From contig BPKJ01000004.1 of assembly GCA_026005075.1 (NCBI GenBank), positions 131,501 to 195,500 on the forward strand: 64,000 nt of DNA, given 5' to 3'. Numbering within the stretch: the stretch's first letter is position 1; each line of letters opens with the position of its first letter. Positions 18,286-28,404 of this stretch are shown one piece after another. The position numbers and the translations under genes were made by a program. This DNA is from Lysobacteraceae bacterium (GTDB lineage Bacteria; Pseudomonadota; Gammaproteobacteria; Xanthomonadales; Xanthomonadaceae). A model generated the notes under the pieces. It made no database searches and had not been told where the DNA came from. It saw only the letters and a list, made by a program, of their open reading frames with translations.

Positions 18286-18628
18286 GCCCGCGCGCCTCGA
18301 GCTCGGCGAGGTAGCGCGGCCAGTTGCGTTCCTGCTCGCGGCCCAGTCGGTGAAGGATGTCCCAGGTGTAGATGCCGGTGTCGTGGCCGTCGTCGAAGCA
18401 CAGCCGCACCCCGTAATGCCCGACCGGCTCCACGGCGCGGATGCCGACCTCGCGCTTGCCCGCCACCACCACCCGCTGATCGGGGTGATGCCCCTGCACC
18501 TCGGCCGAGGGGCTGTGCACCCTGAGGTACTCGAACGGCAGCCGGAATCGCGAGCCGTCCTCGAACTCCACCTCCAGCACCCGCGAGACGCGATGGAGCA
18601 CCAGCGAGACCGGTCGCAAGCTGCTCAT
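18275..18628 (-). CDS. DUF971 (gamma-butyrobetaine hydroxylase-like N-terminal domain) protein
   Basis: A 117-aa DUF971 protein. The segment VLEVEFEDGSRFRLPFEYLRVHSPSAEVQGH and the later VGHYGVRLCFDDGHDTGIYTWDIL are typical of the family. In larger proteins the same fold carries a zinc site and precedes a hydroxylase; free-standing members have been linked to Fe-S proteins, but the function is unproven. It starts in an ATGA overlap with the NTF2-like gene and sits downstream of hslVU, as in related genomes. Confidence 0.88.
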   Translation of the reverse strand: MSSLRPVSLVLHRVSRVLEVEFEDGSRFRLPFEYLRVHSPSAEVQGHHPDQRVVVAGKREVGIRAVEPVGHYGVRLCFDDGHDTGIYTWDILHRLGREQERNWPRYLAELEARGLSR

Positions 18629-19095
18629 GGCGCCTGCGCAGGCGATGCTGCCGCAGCCAGCTCCCTTGCCGGGAAGTACCAGACGTTGCGGATCAGCCCG
18701 TCGGGGTTGAACTGGTAGACGCTGGTGGAGGCCAGGCGGCGCAGGGTCCCCGAGGCATCCGGGTACTCGGCCACCTCCACGGCGCTGACGAAGGCACCGT
18801 CGACGATCACCTCGCCGAGGCTCGAGCGTGCTCCCGGGGTGGTGCGGAAATAGCCCTCCAGCCACGAGCGCAACTGCTCGCGACCGACCACCTCGACCCG
18901 CACCCTGTCCTCCTCGACCTCCATCCAGCGAAAGCCGGGGGTGACCTGGGCCAGCACGGCCTCGATGTCCCTACGGTTGGCATCCTCCACGAAGCGGCGG
19001 ACCCGCTGCTCGAGATCGGCCGGCGCCTCGGCGAACACCTGGCCGGCGAGCACCAGCAGGCCGAGGGTGCATGGAAACAGGATTCGTGCGCGCAT
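18625..19095 (-). CDS. NTF2-like (SnoaL/DUF4440-type) exported protein
   Basis: A 156-aa protein with a signal peptide (MRARILFPCTLGLLVLAGQVFA) and a single NTF2-like domain: DLEQRVRRFVEDANRRD at the start and STSVYQFNPDGLIRNVWYFP at the end. No catalytic residues can be assigned, so it may be a small-molecule-binding periplasmic protein. The ATG at 19095 has GGAG six bases upstream and is preferred to a GTG four codons earlier. It is coupled to DUF971 and lies 69 bp after hslU. Confidence 0.75.
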   Translation of the reverse strand: MRARILFPCTLGLLVLAGQVFAEAPADLEQRVRRFVEDANRRDIEAVLAQVTPGFRWMEVEEDRVRVEVVGREQLRSWLEGYFRTTPGARSSLGEVIVDGAFVSAVEVAEYPDASGTLRRLASTSVYQFNPDGLIRNVWYFPARELAAAASPAQAP

Positions 19096-19164
19096 GTTCG
19101 TCTCCACGGAAACCGGACCGGTGCCTCCGACCCCGGACGCAACCCATGGTTCCGCCGGGCGGGA

Positions 19165-20517
19165 TCAGAGAATGTAGCGCGACAGGTCCTGGTCCCCGAC
19201 CAGTCCGGCGAGCTGTTCGTCCACGTAGGCGCGGTCGACCACGACCCGATCCCCGCCGCGATCCGGCGCCTCGTAGCTCAGGCGCTCGAGCAGACGCTCC
19301 ATGACCGTGTGCAGCCGCCGGGCGCCGATGTTCTCCTGGCGGTCGTTGATCTCCCAGGCGATCTCCGCAAGCCGTTGCACCGCATCGTCGGTGAACTCGA
19401 GTTCGACGCCCTCGGTGGCCAGCAGTGCCGCGTACTGCCGGGTGAGGGCGTTGTGCGGCTCGGTGAGGATGCGACGGAAATCCTCGCGTGAGAGCGCGGA
19501 CAGTTCGACGCGGATGGGGAAGCGCCCCTGCAGCTCGGGGATGAGGTCCGAGGAGCGAGCCAGGTGGAAGGCGCCGGAGGCGATGAACAGGATGTGGTCG
19601 GTGCGCACGATGCCGTACTTGGTGCTGACCGCCGAGCCCTCGACCAGCGGCAGCAGATCGCGCTGCACACCCTCGCGCGAGACGTCGGCGCCATGTCCCT
19701 CGGCGCGGCGGGCGACCTTGTCGATCTCGTCGATGAACACGATGCCGCTCTCCTCGCAGGCGCGGATGGCCTGCTGGCGGATCTCGTCCTCGTTGACGAG
19801 CTTTCCGGCCTCCTCCTCGACCAGCTGCCGAAACGCGGCCCGCACCTTCATCACCCGGCGCTGCGAACGCGTGCCGCCGAGCTGGCTGAAGAGCTGCCGC
19901 AGCTGCTGCCCCATCTCCTCCATGCCCGGCGGTGCGAGGATGTCGACCCCGACCGAAAGACCGACCTCGATCTCGATCTCGCGCTCGTCCAGCTCGCCCC
20001 GCCGCAGCTGCCGGCGCAGCTTCTCGCGGGTCTCGGAGCGCTCGCCGCCGAGTTCCCCACTGCCCACGTCGAGGGTCTGGAAACCCGCGCCCGGGCCCTG
20101 CCGCCGCGGCAGCAGCGCATCGAGGATCCGCTCCTCGGCGCGCTGCTCGGCCTGGGCCCGGACGCGGGCCTTGGCCTGCTCGCGGAACATCTTGACCGCG
20201 GTGTCGGCAAGGTCACGGATGATCTGCTCGACGTCCTTGCCGACGTAGCCGACCTCGGTGAACCGGGTGGCCTCGACCTTGGTGAACGGCGCGTTGGCCA
20301 GTGCCGCAAGCCGCCTTGCGATCTCGGTCTTGCCCACGCCCGTCGGTCCGATCATGAGGATGTTCTTGGGCGTGACCTCCTCGCGCAGCTCGGGCGCCAG
20401 CTGCATCCGTCGCCAACGGTTGCGCAGGGCGATGGCCACCGCGCGCTTGGCGGCCTGCTGGCCGATGATGTAGCGGTCGAGTTCGTCGACGATCTCGCGG
20501 GGGGTCAGACTGGACAT
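19165..20517 (-). CDS. hslU: ATP-dependent protease ATPase subunit HslU
   Basis: The AAA+ unfoldase (450 aa) that forms hexamers on both sides of HslV and feeds it unfolded proteins in the cytoplasm. It carries [20 protein letters not shown] at the start, Walker [15 protein letters not shown], the pore motif region [18 protein letters not shown], Walker [15 protein letters not shown] and the C-terminal tail ending SRYIL, which docks into HslV. Length is normal. It lies 58 bp after hslV on the same strand and should be co-transcribed with it. Confidence 0.97.
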   Translation of the reverse strand: MSSLTPREIVDELDRYIIGQQAAKRAVAIALRNRWRRMQLAPELREEVTPKNILMIGPTGVGKTEIARRLAALANAPFTKVEATRFTEVGYVGKDVEQIIRDLADTAVKMFREQAKARVRAQAEQRAEERILDALLPRRQGPGAGFQTLDVGSGELGGERSETREKLRRQLRRGELDEREIEIEVGLSVGVDILAPPGMEEMGQQLRQLFSQLGGTRSQRRVMKVRAAFRQLVEEEAGKLVNEDEIRQQAIRACEESGIVFIDEIDKVARRAEGHGADVSREGVQRDLLPLVEGSAVSTKYGIVRTDHILFIASGAFHLARSSDLIPELQGRFPIRVELSALSREDFRRILTEPHNALTRQYAALLATEGVELEFTDDAVQRLAEIAWEINDRQENIGARRLHTVMERLLERLSYEAPDRGGDRVVVDRAYVDEQLAGLVGDQDLSRYIL

Positions 20518-20575
20518 GCTGGACTGGACTCGGTGACGCGGGTGACGGCGGCCAGAGGCAGGGACGGCGGGAGCC

Positions 20576-21118
20576 TCACTCCGCCTCCAGCTCCTCGATC
20601 ACCCGGTTGTGGTTGGTGTAGATGCAGATCTCGGCGGCCACGGCCAGCGCCTGCTCGGCCACCTCGCGCGGACCGAGCCCGGTGTGGCGCAGCAGCGCCC
20701 GCGCCGCGGCGAGGGCGTAGGGGCCTCCCGAGCCGATGGCGATCAGCCCGTCCTCCGGCTCGAGCACGTCGCCGTTGCCGGAAACGATCAGCGAGGACTC
20801 CGCATCGGCCACCGCGAGCATGGCCTCGAGCCGGCCGAGCCTGCGGTCGGTACGCCAGTCCTTGGCGAACTCCACCGCCGCGCGGACCAGCTGGCCATGC
20901 TTCTCCAGCTTGGCCTCGAAGAGCTCGAACAGGGTGAAGGCATCGGCGGTGGCGCCGGCGAAGCCGGCCAGCACCCTGCCGCCACCAAGCCGCCGCACCT
21001 TGCGCGCGTTCGCCTTGACCACGGTATGCCCGAGGGTGACCTGACCATCGCCGGCGACCACGACGTGGCGGCCCCGGCGGACGGAGACGATGGTGGTGGC
21101 ATGGAAGCTTGCAGCCAT
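20576..21118 (-). CDS. hslV: ATP-dependent protease peptidase subunit HslV
   Basis: The proteasome-like threonine peptidase (180 aa) of the HslVU protease. The catalytic Thr is residue 8 ([10 protein letters not shown]), exposed after the first seven residues are removed. The block [25 protein letters not shown] and the ending [13 protein letters not shown] are typical. The gene lies after the msrC-TfoX pair. XerC, often upstream of hslV in gammaproteobacteria, is not here. Confidence 0.97.
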   Translation of the reverse strand: MAASFHATTIVSVRRGRHVVVAGDGQVTLGHTVVKANARKVRRLGGGRVLAGFAGATADAFTLFELFEAKLEKHGQLVRAAVEFAKDWRTDRRLGRLEAMLAVADAESSLIVSGNGDVLEPEDGLIAIGSGGPYALAAARALLRHTGLGPREVAEQALAVAAEICIYTNHNRVIEELEAE

Positions 21119-21186
21119 GGGGGCAGGCCTGATGGGGAACGGGCGAGATGGGGATGCCCTGCGGGCATTGCAAGAGCGCCGCGGTC

Positions 21187-21570
21187 TCAGTCCGGCTCGT
21201 CCTCGCCCGCGACCCCGTCCTGCTCGAGCATGGACTGCACTTCCTCGGTCACGTCGCTGACCGGTGCCGCAGGCTGGGCAAAGCCCATCGCCCGGCCGAC
21301 CGGCGGGGCGAGGCTCGCCTCGGCGCGTTCGAGCTCGGCCAGCAGTTCCTGCCGGCGCGCGGCCGGCACCTCGCGCCAATGGCAGCCGCTCAGCACGCCT
21401 TCGAGCGCGTAGAGCAGGTTCAGGCTGGGCCGGAAGCCGGCGCGCCGCACCCGCAGGAAGGCCGTCACCGCACCGGCCTCGCGCAGGGCCTCCTCGGTAC
21501 GGATGCCGACCTGCCGCAGCCAGGCGGTGGACTTGGGTCCGACGCTGAGCGGCGTGCCCTCGGCGCTCAT
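21187..21570 (-). CDS. TfoX C-terminal domain protein
   Basis: A 127-aa protein whose first ~85 residues match the C-terminal domain of TfoX/Sxy: [26 protein letters not shown], then [20 protein letters not shown]. The N-terminal TfoX domain is absent. Full-length Sxy/TfoX proteins activate competence genes, but stand-alone C-terminal domains have no assigned job. The helix-hairpin-helix-like VGIRT segment suggests nucleic acid contact (inference). The tail beyond residue 90 is acidic. It starts in an ATGA overlap with msrC, so the two are made together. Confidence 0.82.
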   Translation of the reverse strand: MSAEGTPLSVGPKSTAWLRQVGIRTEEALREAGAVTAFLRVRRAGFRPSLNLLYALEGVLSGCHWREVPAARRQELLAELERAEASLAPPVGRAMGFAQPAAPVSDVTEEVQSMLEQDGVAGEDEPD

Positions 21571-22058
21571 GCCGACGGCTCCAGGCTCGCCAGGAAGGCC
21601 TCGGCAACGGCCGCAAGGCCGCGCTCGTCCTCCTCGTCGAAGCGGGCCGGGCGCGGGCTGTCGAGGTCGAAGACCCCCACCAGCTCACCCCCCAGGAACA
21701 GCGGCACCACGAGCTCGGAGCGGGAGGCCGAATCGCAGGGAATGTGCCCGGGGAAGGCATCGACGTCGTCCACCCTCTGGATCCTGCCGGTCTGGGCCGC
21801 GGTGCCGCACACACCCCGCCCGAGCGCGATGCGCACGCAGGCAGGCCGCCCCTGGAAGGGACCGACGACCAGCTCCCGACCGTCGAAGAAGTAGAAGCCC
21901 ACCCAGTTCAGGTCCGGCAAGGCGTGATAGACCAGCGCCGAGAGGTTGGCGGCATTGGCCACCCGGTCGCGTTCGCCGTGCATCAGGGCACGGGCCTGCT
22001 CGAGCAGCTGCGCGTACTGCTCGGCCTTGCTGCCGGTGAGTGCGGAAGCTTCGAACAT
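21567..22058 (-). CDS. msrC: free methionine-(R)-sulfoxide reductase (GAF domain)
   Basis: A 163-aa GAF-domain enzyme that reduces free methionine-R-sulfoxide using thioredoxin-type electrons. The three cysteines of the family are Cys74, Cys84 (GRGVCGTA) and Cys108 ([14 protein letters not shown]). Their spacing of 10 and 24 residues is that of E. coli Yeb[21 protein letters not shown] is also diagnostic. The ATG at 22058 follows GGAGG. It is divergent from bioD (59-bp gap) and coupled to the TfoX-like gene. Confidence 0.92.
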   Translation of the reverse strand: MFEASALTGSKAEQYAQLLEQARALMHGERDRVANAANLSALVYHALPDLNWVGFYFFDGRELVVGPFQGRPACVRIALGRGVCGTAAQTGRIQRVDDVDAFPGHIPCDSASRSELVVPLFLGGELVGVFDLDSPRPARFDEEDERGLAAVAEAFLASLEPSA

Positions 22059-22117
22059 CGGCGGGTATCCTCCCTGGATTCGGCGCCCGGCCGGGCGCAG
22101 CACATGGGCTTGCAACG

Positions 22118-22810
22118 ATGCAGAACCGATCACTGTACATCACCGGCACCGACACCGGGGTCGGCAAGACGGCCGTCACCGCCGCCCTCCTGCGTGGGCT
22201 GGCCGGGGCAGGCTGGCGCGCGGCAGGCATGAAACCGCTGGCCTCGGGCTGCGAGCGGGTGGCCGGACGCTGGGTGAACGAGGACGCGCTGCGCCTGATC
22301 GAGGCCAGCGTTCCGAATCTCGACTACGCCACCGTGAACCCCATCGCCCTGCCGGCCGCCACCGCGCCCGAGATCGCCGCGGCCAAGGTCGGTGTCCGCG
22401 TCGAACTGCCGCCGCTGTGCGCCGCGCACGCAAGGCTCCTGCAGCAGGCCGACGCGGTGCTGGTCGAGGGCGTGGGCGGCTGGATGGCACCGCTCTCGGA
22501 CTGCCTGATGCAGGCCGACCTCGTCCGCGCCCTGGGCGTGCCGGTGCTGCTCGTGGTCGGGCTGCGGCTGGGCTGCATCAACCACGCCCTGCTCAGTCTG
22601 CGCGCGATCCGCGACGACGGGTTCGAGGTGCTCGGCTGGGTCGGGTCGGCGGTCGATCCGCGCTTCGACTTCGCCGAGGAATACCGGGCGATCCTCCACC
22701 GCCGGCTCGACCTTCCCTGCCTTGGCATCCTCGAGCACGGCGCCGAGGAACTGCCGGCCGCGCCCCTTGTCGAGGCCCTGCGCCAGCAGGCCGATCGCGA
22801 CCGCTCATGA
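22118..22810 (+). CDS. bioD: dethiobiotin synthetase
   Basis: BioD (230 aa) closes the ureido ring of dethiobiotin from diaminopelargonate, CO2 and ATP. The P-loop GTDTGVGKTAV (residues 10-20), MKPLASGC and VEGVGGWMAPLSD are the family motifs. It lies far from bioBFH (48-51 kb). Its stop overlaps the end of the convergent histidine kinase gene by 6 bases. Confidence 0.95.
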   Translation: MQNRSLYITGTDTGVGKTAVTAALLRGLAGAGWRAAGMKPLASGCERVAGRWVNEDALRLIEASVPNLDYATVNPIALPAATAPEIAAAKVGVRVELPPLCAAHARLLQQADAVLVEGVGGWMAPLSDCLMQADLVRALGVPVLLVVGLRLGCINHALLSLRAIRDDGFEVLGWVGSAVDPRFDFAEEYRAILHRRLDLPCLGILEHGAEELPAAPLVEALRQQADRDRS

Positions 22811-24940
22811 GAACGATGCCGGCGCCAGCGGCAGGAGCAGCTGGAAGCGCGCCCCGCCAAGGCTGGAAGCGCCGGCCTCGAGCAGCCCCCCGTGCTCCTC
22901 GGCGATACGCCGGACGATGGCCAGCCCCAGTCCCGTGCCCTTCGGCTTGGTGCTGCGGTAGGGCTCGAACCAGCTCGCATCGAAGCCCTCCGGCAAGCCG
23001 GGGCCGTCGTCCTCGACCACCAGGGCGAGCATCGAGCCCGCGGGGCGGACGACTTCCTCGGTGGCCAGCCTGACCGTGCGCGCCCCCGCCTCGCTGGCGT
23101 TCTTGATCAGGTTGTGCAGGACCTGCCGCACCCGCCCGGCGTCGGCCAGCGGACTCGGCAAGGCAGGGTCGGGCTCGACACGGACGGCCAGACCGGGGTC
23201 CCCCGCGTAGAGCTCCGCCATCTCGCCCAGCAATCCCGGCAGATCGAGCGGCCGACGCTGCAGGACCGGTGTGCGCGCATAGTCGCCGAACGCGTTGACC
23301 AGCGTCTTCAGCGCCTCGACCTGGGCGACGATCGTGTGCGTGGCGCGGTCCATCACCTCGGCCTCGGGCCCCGCCAGGTGCGGCAGCACCCGGCGGCGCA
23401 GGCGCTCGGCCGCAAGCTGGATTGGCGTGAGCGGGTTCTTGACCTCGTGGGCCAGCCTGCGCGCCACCTCGGCCCATGCCGCATCGCGGCGGGCACGGTC
23501 GATCGCCGTGGTGTCGTCGACCACGGCCAGCAGGTTGCCGTCGGGCAGCCGCGCCCCGCGCACCAGCCACAGCCGCGGTCCGCCCTCGAGCTCGAGCGGG
23601 AACTCGAGGCTGAACTCGGCATGGCCGGCTTCGAGCTGCTCGCCCAGCAGTGCGCCCAGCCGGCGCGCGCAAGCGCCGAGTTCGGCAAGACGCCGCCCTG
23701 CCAAGGGCACCGGCGCGTCGAGCAGTTTGCGGGCCGCCGCATTGGCGCGATGCACCGTGCCGTCCGGCCCGACCACCAGCACCGCCGTGCTCAGACGCTG
23801 CAGGACGGTTTCGAGGTAGGCCCGCTGCCGCTCGGTCTCCTCCTGGCTGCACCTGGCCTGCTCCGAGGCCGATTGCAGGTCGGCCAGCATCCGGTTGAAG
23901 GCCTGCAGCAGGAAGCCGAGCTCGTCGGTCTCCCCCTCGGCCCGCACCCTGGCCGTGTAGTCGCCCTCCGACACCCGCGCCGCCGCCGCGGTCAGCTGGG
24001 CGATCGGGGCGACCACACGGCGCGCCATCACGAAGGCCAGCAGCACGGCGAGCAGCAAGGCCAGGAGCAGGACGAAGCTGAGGATCAGCACGAACGCGAG
24101 CTTGAGCGACTGGCGCAGGAACTGGGCCTTGCGCGCCTCGACGATGCCCTGCTCGACCCGCAGGAGGCCCTGCGCGTAGCTTTCCGGAAGACGGAAAAGG
24201 ACCTGCACCCAGGGCGCGGCGGGCCCCTCCCCGAGGGCCCTCAGTGCACGCAGCTGCATCCCCTCCCCGCTCGGTTCCGACATCACCAGCTGGCGGCTGG
24301 AGCGCAGGGCGAGCCGCAGCTCGTCGGGGGGCGGCTGCGCCCGCACCATGTCGGGGCTGGCCGCGGCAAGGGCCAGCAAGCGGCCGTCACCGTCGAACAC
24401 CGCGATCTGCGCCGCATCGAGACGGTCGAGGGCGCGGTCGACCACGGCCGGCCAGGCCTGCGCCGGCTGCCCCTGCAGCTCCCGGGCCAGGGCCTCGAGG
24501 TCGCGCTCGGCAAGCTGCCGGCGTTCGGCCAGCAGCGCCCGCCCCACCTCCAGCGCCTCGCCGAGGATCTCGGTGCTGTTGGCGCGCAGCCAGCTGTCCA
24601 CCGTGGCGCTGATGAACCGGACCGAGAAGCCGTACACCAGCAGCAGAGGCGGGATCACGAGGACCAGCAACAGGAGCAGCAGGCGGCGGTTGAGCCGTGC
24701 CCCGGGCTGGCGATTCCGCAGGGCACGACGCAGGCGACGCAGGCGCTGCACGATCGCCACCGCCAGGGCCGCCGCCGCGACCGCGGCCGCCACGAACACG
24801 TAGGGATACCAGCTGGCCAGTCCCGGCCCGAGGCCCTCGGCATCGGCAGCGAGATAGAGCGCGGCCAGCACCAGCACGATCAGGGCGGCCCCGAGCGCGG
24901 CGCTGCCGGCGCGGGCGATCAGTCGAGCCTGTTCTGCCAT
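22805..24940 (-). CDS. NtrY-like sensor histidine kinase
   Basis: A 711-aa membrane kinase. Two hydrophobic segments near the start and a third (RLLLLLLVLVIPPLLLVYGF) precede a periplasmic domain of ~170 residues, then another membrane segment (~residues 275-300). A HAMP domain follows (RRVVAPIAQLTAAAARVSEGDYTARV), then a PAS domain, a HisKA box RRLAHEVKNPLTPIQ with phospho-acceptor His498, and an ATPase domain with NLIKNASEAG and GTGLGLAIVRRI. This is the NtrY/AtoS type that usually partners a sigma-54 regulator. No regulator follows here; bioD converges instead. The start overlaps the DUF4390 gene by 22 bases. Confidence 0.9.
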   Translation of the reverse strand: MAEQARLIARAGSAALGAALIVLVLAALYLAADAEGLGPGLASWYPYVFVAAAVAAAALAVAIVQRLRRLRRALRNRQPGARLNRRLLLLLLVLVIPPLLLVYGFSVRFISATVDSWLRANSTEILGEALEVGRALLAERRQLAERDLEALARELQGQPAQAWPAVVDRALDRLDAAQIAVFDGDGRLLALAAASPDMVRAQPPPDELRLALRSSRQLVMSEPSGEGMQLRALRALGEGPAAPWVQVLFRLPESYAQGLLRVEQGIVEARKAQFLRQSLKLAFVLILSFVLLLALLLAVLLAFVMARRVVAPIAQLTAAAARVSEGDYTARVRAEGETDELGFLLQAFNRMLADLQSASEQARCSQEETERQRAYLETVLQRLSTAVLVVGPDGTVHRANAAARKLLDAPVPLAGRRLAELGACARRLGALLGEQLEAGHAEFSLEFPLELEGGPRLWLVRGARLPDGNLLAVVDDTTAIDRARRDAAWAEVARRLAHEVKNPLTPIQLAAERLRRRVLPHLAGPEAEVMDRATHTIVAQVEALKTLVNAFGDYARTPVLQRRPLDLPGLLGEMAELYAGDPGLAVRVEPDPALPSPLADAGRVRQVLHNLIKNASEAGARTVRLATEEVVRPAGSMLALVVEDDGPGLPEGFDASWFEPYRSTKPKGTGLGLAIVRRIAEEHGGLLEAGASSLGGARFQLLLPLAPASFS

Positions 24941-25479
24941 GGCACCGGAGGCGAAACCATCCGCCACTCGTCCCACCGGAACAGGGCGGGAAAGCGCAGC
25001 GGCGTGGGCAGGAAGGTGAGATCGAGCGCGACCTGCAGCGAACCCTCGCAACGATCGGGCAGGTTCTCGGGCAGCGGCAGGCGCACCCGGTCGAGCGCGG
25101 CGAGCAGGGCGCCACGGCGGCTGTAGCGACGCTCCGGCAGGCCGGGCACGCGCAGCACGTAACTGCGCTGCAGCGGGGCGTAGGCGATCTCGATCCAGGT
25201 CCCGAGCGACACGCCTCCGCAGCGCGCGGGATAGGCGAGCCGGACCGGGATGCCATGGTCCAGGGCGTCGAGCACGGCATCCGGCCAGCCAAGGCGCTGC
25301 TCGATCTCCAGCACCCGCCCGGCGCCGCTGTCGCGCACGAGGACCGCGTCGATGCGGGCGCGTTCGGGCGTCTGCCCAAGGCAGCCGGCGAGCAGCACGG
25401 CGCCGAGCACGGGAAGCCGGGCGAGCCGGTGCGCCGCGGCGGCCTGCCTCGGCTCAGCCGGTCTTGCGCAATGCGGCAT
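24919..25479 (-). CDS. DUF4390 protein, possible lipoprotein
   Basis: A ~186-aa DUF4390 protein, the gene normally found between rsmB and an NtrY-like kinase in this order. The conserved part includes LDHGIPVRLAY and RRYSRRGALLAALDRVRLPLPENL. The N-terminus has a hydrophobic run ending VLLAGC, a possible lipobox, so the mature protein may be anchored in the envelope. It overlaps rsmB by 26 bases and the kinase by 22. Function is unknown; the conserved linkage to the kinase hints that it helps the sensor (inference). Confidence 0.82.
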   Translation of the reverse strand: MPHCARPAEPRQAAAAHRLARLPVLGAVLLAGCLGQTPERARIDAVLVRDSGAGRVLEIEQRLGWPDAVLDALDHGIPVRLAYPARCGGVSLGTWIEIAYAPLQRSYVLRVPGLPERRYSRRGALLAALDRVRLPLPENLPDRCEGSLQVALDLTFLPTPLRFPALFRWDEWRMVSPPVPWQNRLD

Positions 25480-26776
25480 AGAAGAAACCGTCCATCTCCA
25501 ACTCCCCCGGGAAGCGCTGCCGTCCCGGTCCACTAGCGTGCCCGAGCCGATCGGGCAAGGCGAGCGCCTCTGCATCCGGCCTGCGCGCCAGGAAGGCCTC
25601 CACCTGGGCGCGGTTCTCCCGCGCAAGGACGGAACAGGTCGTGTAGAGGAGCCGCCCTCCCGGCGCAAGCAGCGGCCAGAGCGCATCCAGCAGGCGAGCC
25701 TGCGCTGCGCACAGCGCCTCGAGGTCCGAGGGGCGGCGGTGCCACTTGATGTCCGGCTGCCGACGGATCACGCCGGTGGCCGAGCAGGGCGCGTCGAGCA
25801 CGATGGCGGCGAACGGCCGGCCGTCCCACCAGGCGGCGGGATCACCGGCATCGGCACAACGCAGCTGCACACGATGGCCAAGACGCGCCATCCCGGCGCG
25901 CATGCGGGCAAGGCGATCAGGATCGCGATCGAGGGCAAGCAGCTCGATGGCCGGCTCGGCCTCGAGCAGCGCCGCGGCCTTGCCACCCGGCGCGGCGCAG
26001 GCATCGAGCACGCGCATCCCGGGCTGCAGCGTCAGCATGCCTGCCACCGCCTGGGCCGCGGCGTCCTGCACCGCCAGCCAGCCCTCCTCCCAGCCGGGCA
26101 GGCGCTCGGGCGAGCCGGCGCCTTCGAGACGCAGCGCCCGCGGCCAGCCTTCCGGGCCCGGCACGGCGGCGATGCCCTGCGCCGCCCACTGCGCCAGAAC
26201 CTCATCGCGTGACCCCGCGCGCGGGTGCAGGCGCAGCCAGGTGGGGGCGGCACGGTTGCCCGCGGCGAGGATCGCCTCCGCGCGGCACGGCCCCCAGTCC
26301 TGCCGCAGGGCCTCGATCAGCCAGCGCGGGTGCGACCAGCGCGCCACCTCGTCCTCCCGCAGCCGGTCTTCCAGCCTCCCGTGCTCGCGCAGCCAGCGAC
26401 GCAGCACCGCGTTGACCAGCCCGACGATCCCTGGCTGCCTCCATACCCGGGCCACCTCGGCGGTTGCCGACACCACCGCATGCGGTGGCAGCTGCAGGAT
26501 GTCGAGCTGGGTCAGCCCGATCAGCAGCAGGGCCTCGACCCTTGCCCGATCGCTGCCCGGAGGGCGGTCCATCAGCTGGGCGAGCAGGGCGCGGTGGCGT
26601 CCAAGCCAGCGGCAGGACTCGAACAGGAGGGCTTCCAGCAGGGCCCGGTCCCGTGCGTCGGGCAGCCGGGCCAGCCGCGCCGGCAGCACCGCCCGCAGCG
26701 AGCGGCCGCGGTGCACGACCTCGACCAGGCCCTCGGCAGCGAGGCGACGGACCTCGACTCCGGGTGCCGCGCTCAT
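25454..26776 (-). CDS. rsmB: 16S rRNA (cytosine-967-C5)-methyltransferase RsmB
   Basis: RsmB (440 aa) methylates C967 of 16S rRNA. Residues ~10-150 are a NusB-like RNA-binding domain ([27 protein letters not shown]). The methyltransferase domain has SAM motif [35 protein letters not shown] and the catalytic Cys motif [19 protein letters not shown]. The start overlaps the fmt stop (ATGA). The order def-fmt-rsmB is conserved in gammaproteobacteria. Confidence 0.96.
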   Translation of the reverse strand: MSAAPGVEVRRLAAEGLVEVVHRGRSLRAVLPARLARLPDARDRALLEALLFESCRWLGRHRALLAQLMDRPPGSDRARVEALLLIGLTQLDILQLPPHAVVSATAEVARVWRQPGIVGLVNAVLRRWLREHGRLEDRLREDEVARWSHPRWLIEALRQDWGPCRAEAILAAGNRAAPTWLRLHPRAGSRDEVLAQWAAQGIAAVPGPEGWPRALRLEGAGSPERLPGWEEGWLAVQDAAAQAVAGMLTLQPGMRVLDACAAPGGKAAALLEAEPAIELLALDRDPDRLARMRAGMARLGHRVQLRCADAGDPAAWWDGRPFAAIVLDAPCSATGVIRRQPDIKWHRRPSDLEALCAAQARLLDALWPLLAPGGRLLYTTCSVLARENRAQVEAFLARRPDAEALALPDRLGHASGPGRQRFPGELEMDGFFYAALRKTG

Positions 26777-27699
26777 TCCACGCGCTTGCCGTCGCGGCGC
26801 GCGTTGAGGTAGTCGGCCGCGGAGATCACCCGACCGCCTTCGCGCTGCACCCGCAGCAGGCGCAACGCACCTTCCCCGCAGGCCACGCAAAGTTCGCCGC
26901 GCCCGGCGGCGATGCGTTCGCCCGGCCGGCCCCGGCCCTCGGCGGGCTCCGCCTCGTGGATGCGCAGGCGCTCGCCATCGACCTGGGCCTCGGCCACCGG
27001 CCAGGGCCACAAGGCACGCACCTTGCGCTCCAGCACCACGGCCGGCTGCGACCAGTCGAGGCGCGCCTCGCTCTTCTCCAGCTTGTGCGCGTAGACCACG
27101 CCCTCTGCGGGCTGCGGCCGGGCCGGCAGCGTCTGTCCGGCGGCGAGCGCGGCGATGCCCTCGGCCAGGACCTCGGCACCGAGCCGCGCGAGCTTGTCGT
27201 GCAGGCTGCCGGCGGTCTCCCGCGGGGCGATCCCGATGCGCCGCGCGAGCAGGATCGGCCCGGTGTCGAGCCCGCGTTCCATCTGCATCAGGCACACGCC
27301 GGTTTCGGCGTCGCCGGCCTCGATGGCCCGCTGGATCGGCGCCGCACCGCGCCAGCGGGGCAGCAGCGAGGCATGGACGTTCCAGCAGCCATGCCGCGGC
27401 AGGTCCAGCACCGGCTGCGGCAACAGAAGCCCGTAGGCCACCACCACCATGAGGTCGGGCGCGAGGCGCCGGAGCTCCTCCTGCACCTCGGGGCTGCGCA
27501 GGGTCTGCGGCTGCCGCACCGGAATCCCTGCCTCCAGCGCACGCTGCTTGACCGGACTTGCGGCCAGCGCGCGTCCGCGACCCGCAGGCCGGTCCGGCTG
27601 GGTGTAGACCGCGACCGGATCCACGTCCGCCTCGAGCAGCCGCTCGAGGCATGGCACGGCGAAGGCCGGCGTGCCGGCAAAAACCACCCGCAGCGGCAT
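26773..27699 (-). CDS. fmt: methionyl-tRNA formyltransferase
   Basis: Fmt (308 aa) formylates initiator Met-tRNA. The N-terminal formyltransferase domain contains [17 protein letters not shown], then the catalytic [20 protein letters not shown] and [18 protein letters not shown]. The C-terminal domain (residues ~205-305) binds the tRNA acceptor. Length is normal. It follows def by 4 bases and is coupled to rsmB. Confidence 0.97.
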   Translation of the reverse strand: MPLRVVFAGTPAFAVPCLERLLEADVDPVAVYTQPDRPAGRGRALAASPVKQRALEAGIPVRQPQTLRSPEVQEELRRLAPDLMVVVAYGLLLPQPVLDLPRHGCWNVHASLLPRWRGAAPIQRAIEAGDAETGVCLMQMERGLDTGPILLARRIGIAPRETAGSLHDKLARLGAEVLAEGIAALAAGQTLPARPQPAEGVVYAHKLEKSEARLDWSQPAVVLERKVRALWPWPVAEAQVDGERLRIHEAEPAEGRGRPGERIAAGRGELCVACGEGALRLLRVQREGGRVISAADYLNARRDGKRVE

Positions 27700-27703
27700 C
27701 GGC

Positions 27704-28216
27704 TCAGGCCGCGCGCACGCGGCGCTGCTTGGACAGACGGCGGCGCACCATCTCCTGCTTCAGCGGCGAGAGGTAGTCGACGAACAGGCGCCCCTCCAGA
27801 TGGTCCATCTCGTGCTGGATGCAGACCGCCAGCAGCCCGTCGGCGTCGATTTCGAACGGCGCCCCATTGCGGTCCAGCGCCGCCACGGTGATCTTCTCGT
27901 GGCGCCTGACCTCGGCGGTGATGCCGGGCACCGAGAGGCAGCCTTCCTCACAGACCTGTGTGCCCTCATGGGCAAGGATGCGTGGATTGACGAACACCAG
28001 CGGGCGGTTCCGCTCCTCGCTGACGTCGATCACCATGAACCGCAGATGCCGATCCACCTGGCTGGCGGCAAGACCGATCCCCGGCGCGGCGTACATGGTC
28101 TCGAACATGTCGTCGATCAGGGTCTGGAACTCGGGCGTGAAATCGGAGGCCAGCACCTCGCGGGCGCGCGTGCGCAGGCGCGGGTCGGGAAACTCGAGGA
28201 TCGGTAGCAGTGCCAT
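27704..28216 (-). CDS. def: peptide deformylase
   Basis: Def (170 aa) removes the formyl group from new proteins. All three motifs are present: [18 protein letters not shown] (metal-binding Cys) and [11 protein letters not shown] (two His ligands and the catalytic Glu). I use the ATG at 28216 ([11 protein letters not shown]) rather than a GTG three codons upstream, because it gives the usual family start and has AGGTGGAG before it. First gene of the def-fmt-rsmB-DUF4390-kinase run, divergent from lysM. Confidence 0.97.
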   Translation of the reverse strand: MALLPILEFPDPRLRTRAREVLASDFTPEFQTLIDDMFETMYAAPGIGLAASQVDRHLRFMVIDVSEERNRPLVFVNPRILAHEGTQVCEEGCLSVPGITAEVRRHEKITVAALDRNGAPFEIDADGLLAVCIQHEMDHLEGRLFVDYLSPLKQEMVRRRLSKQRRVRAA

Positions 28217-28404
28217 GTTCTCCACCTGCGGGCTGGCCCCGCGAAATCAAGGTCCGCATGGGTCGCGGACGGGCATCGGGCCGGACGCCGGGGGCGACGG
28301 CGCGGCGGTTGCATGCACCTGACCGCGCACTCCGCCCCACCCGGGGCTTCCAGTGTACCGCGACCGGCCCCTGCGCGTGGCCGGAACCTGTCCGACCGGG
28401 CTGT

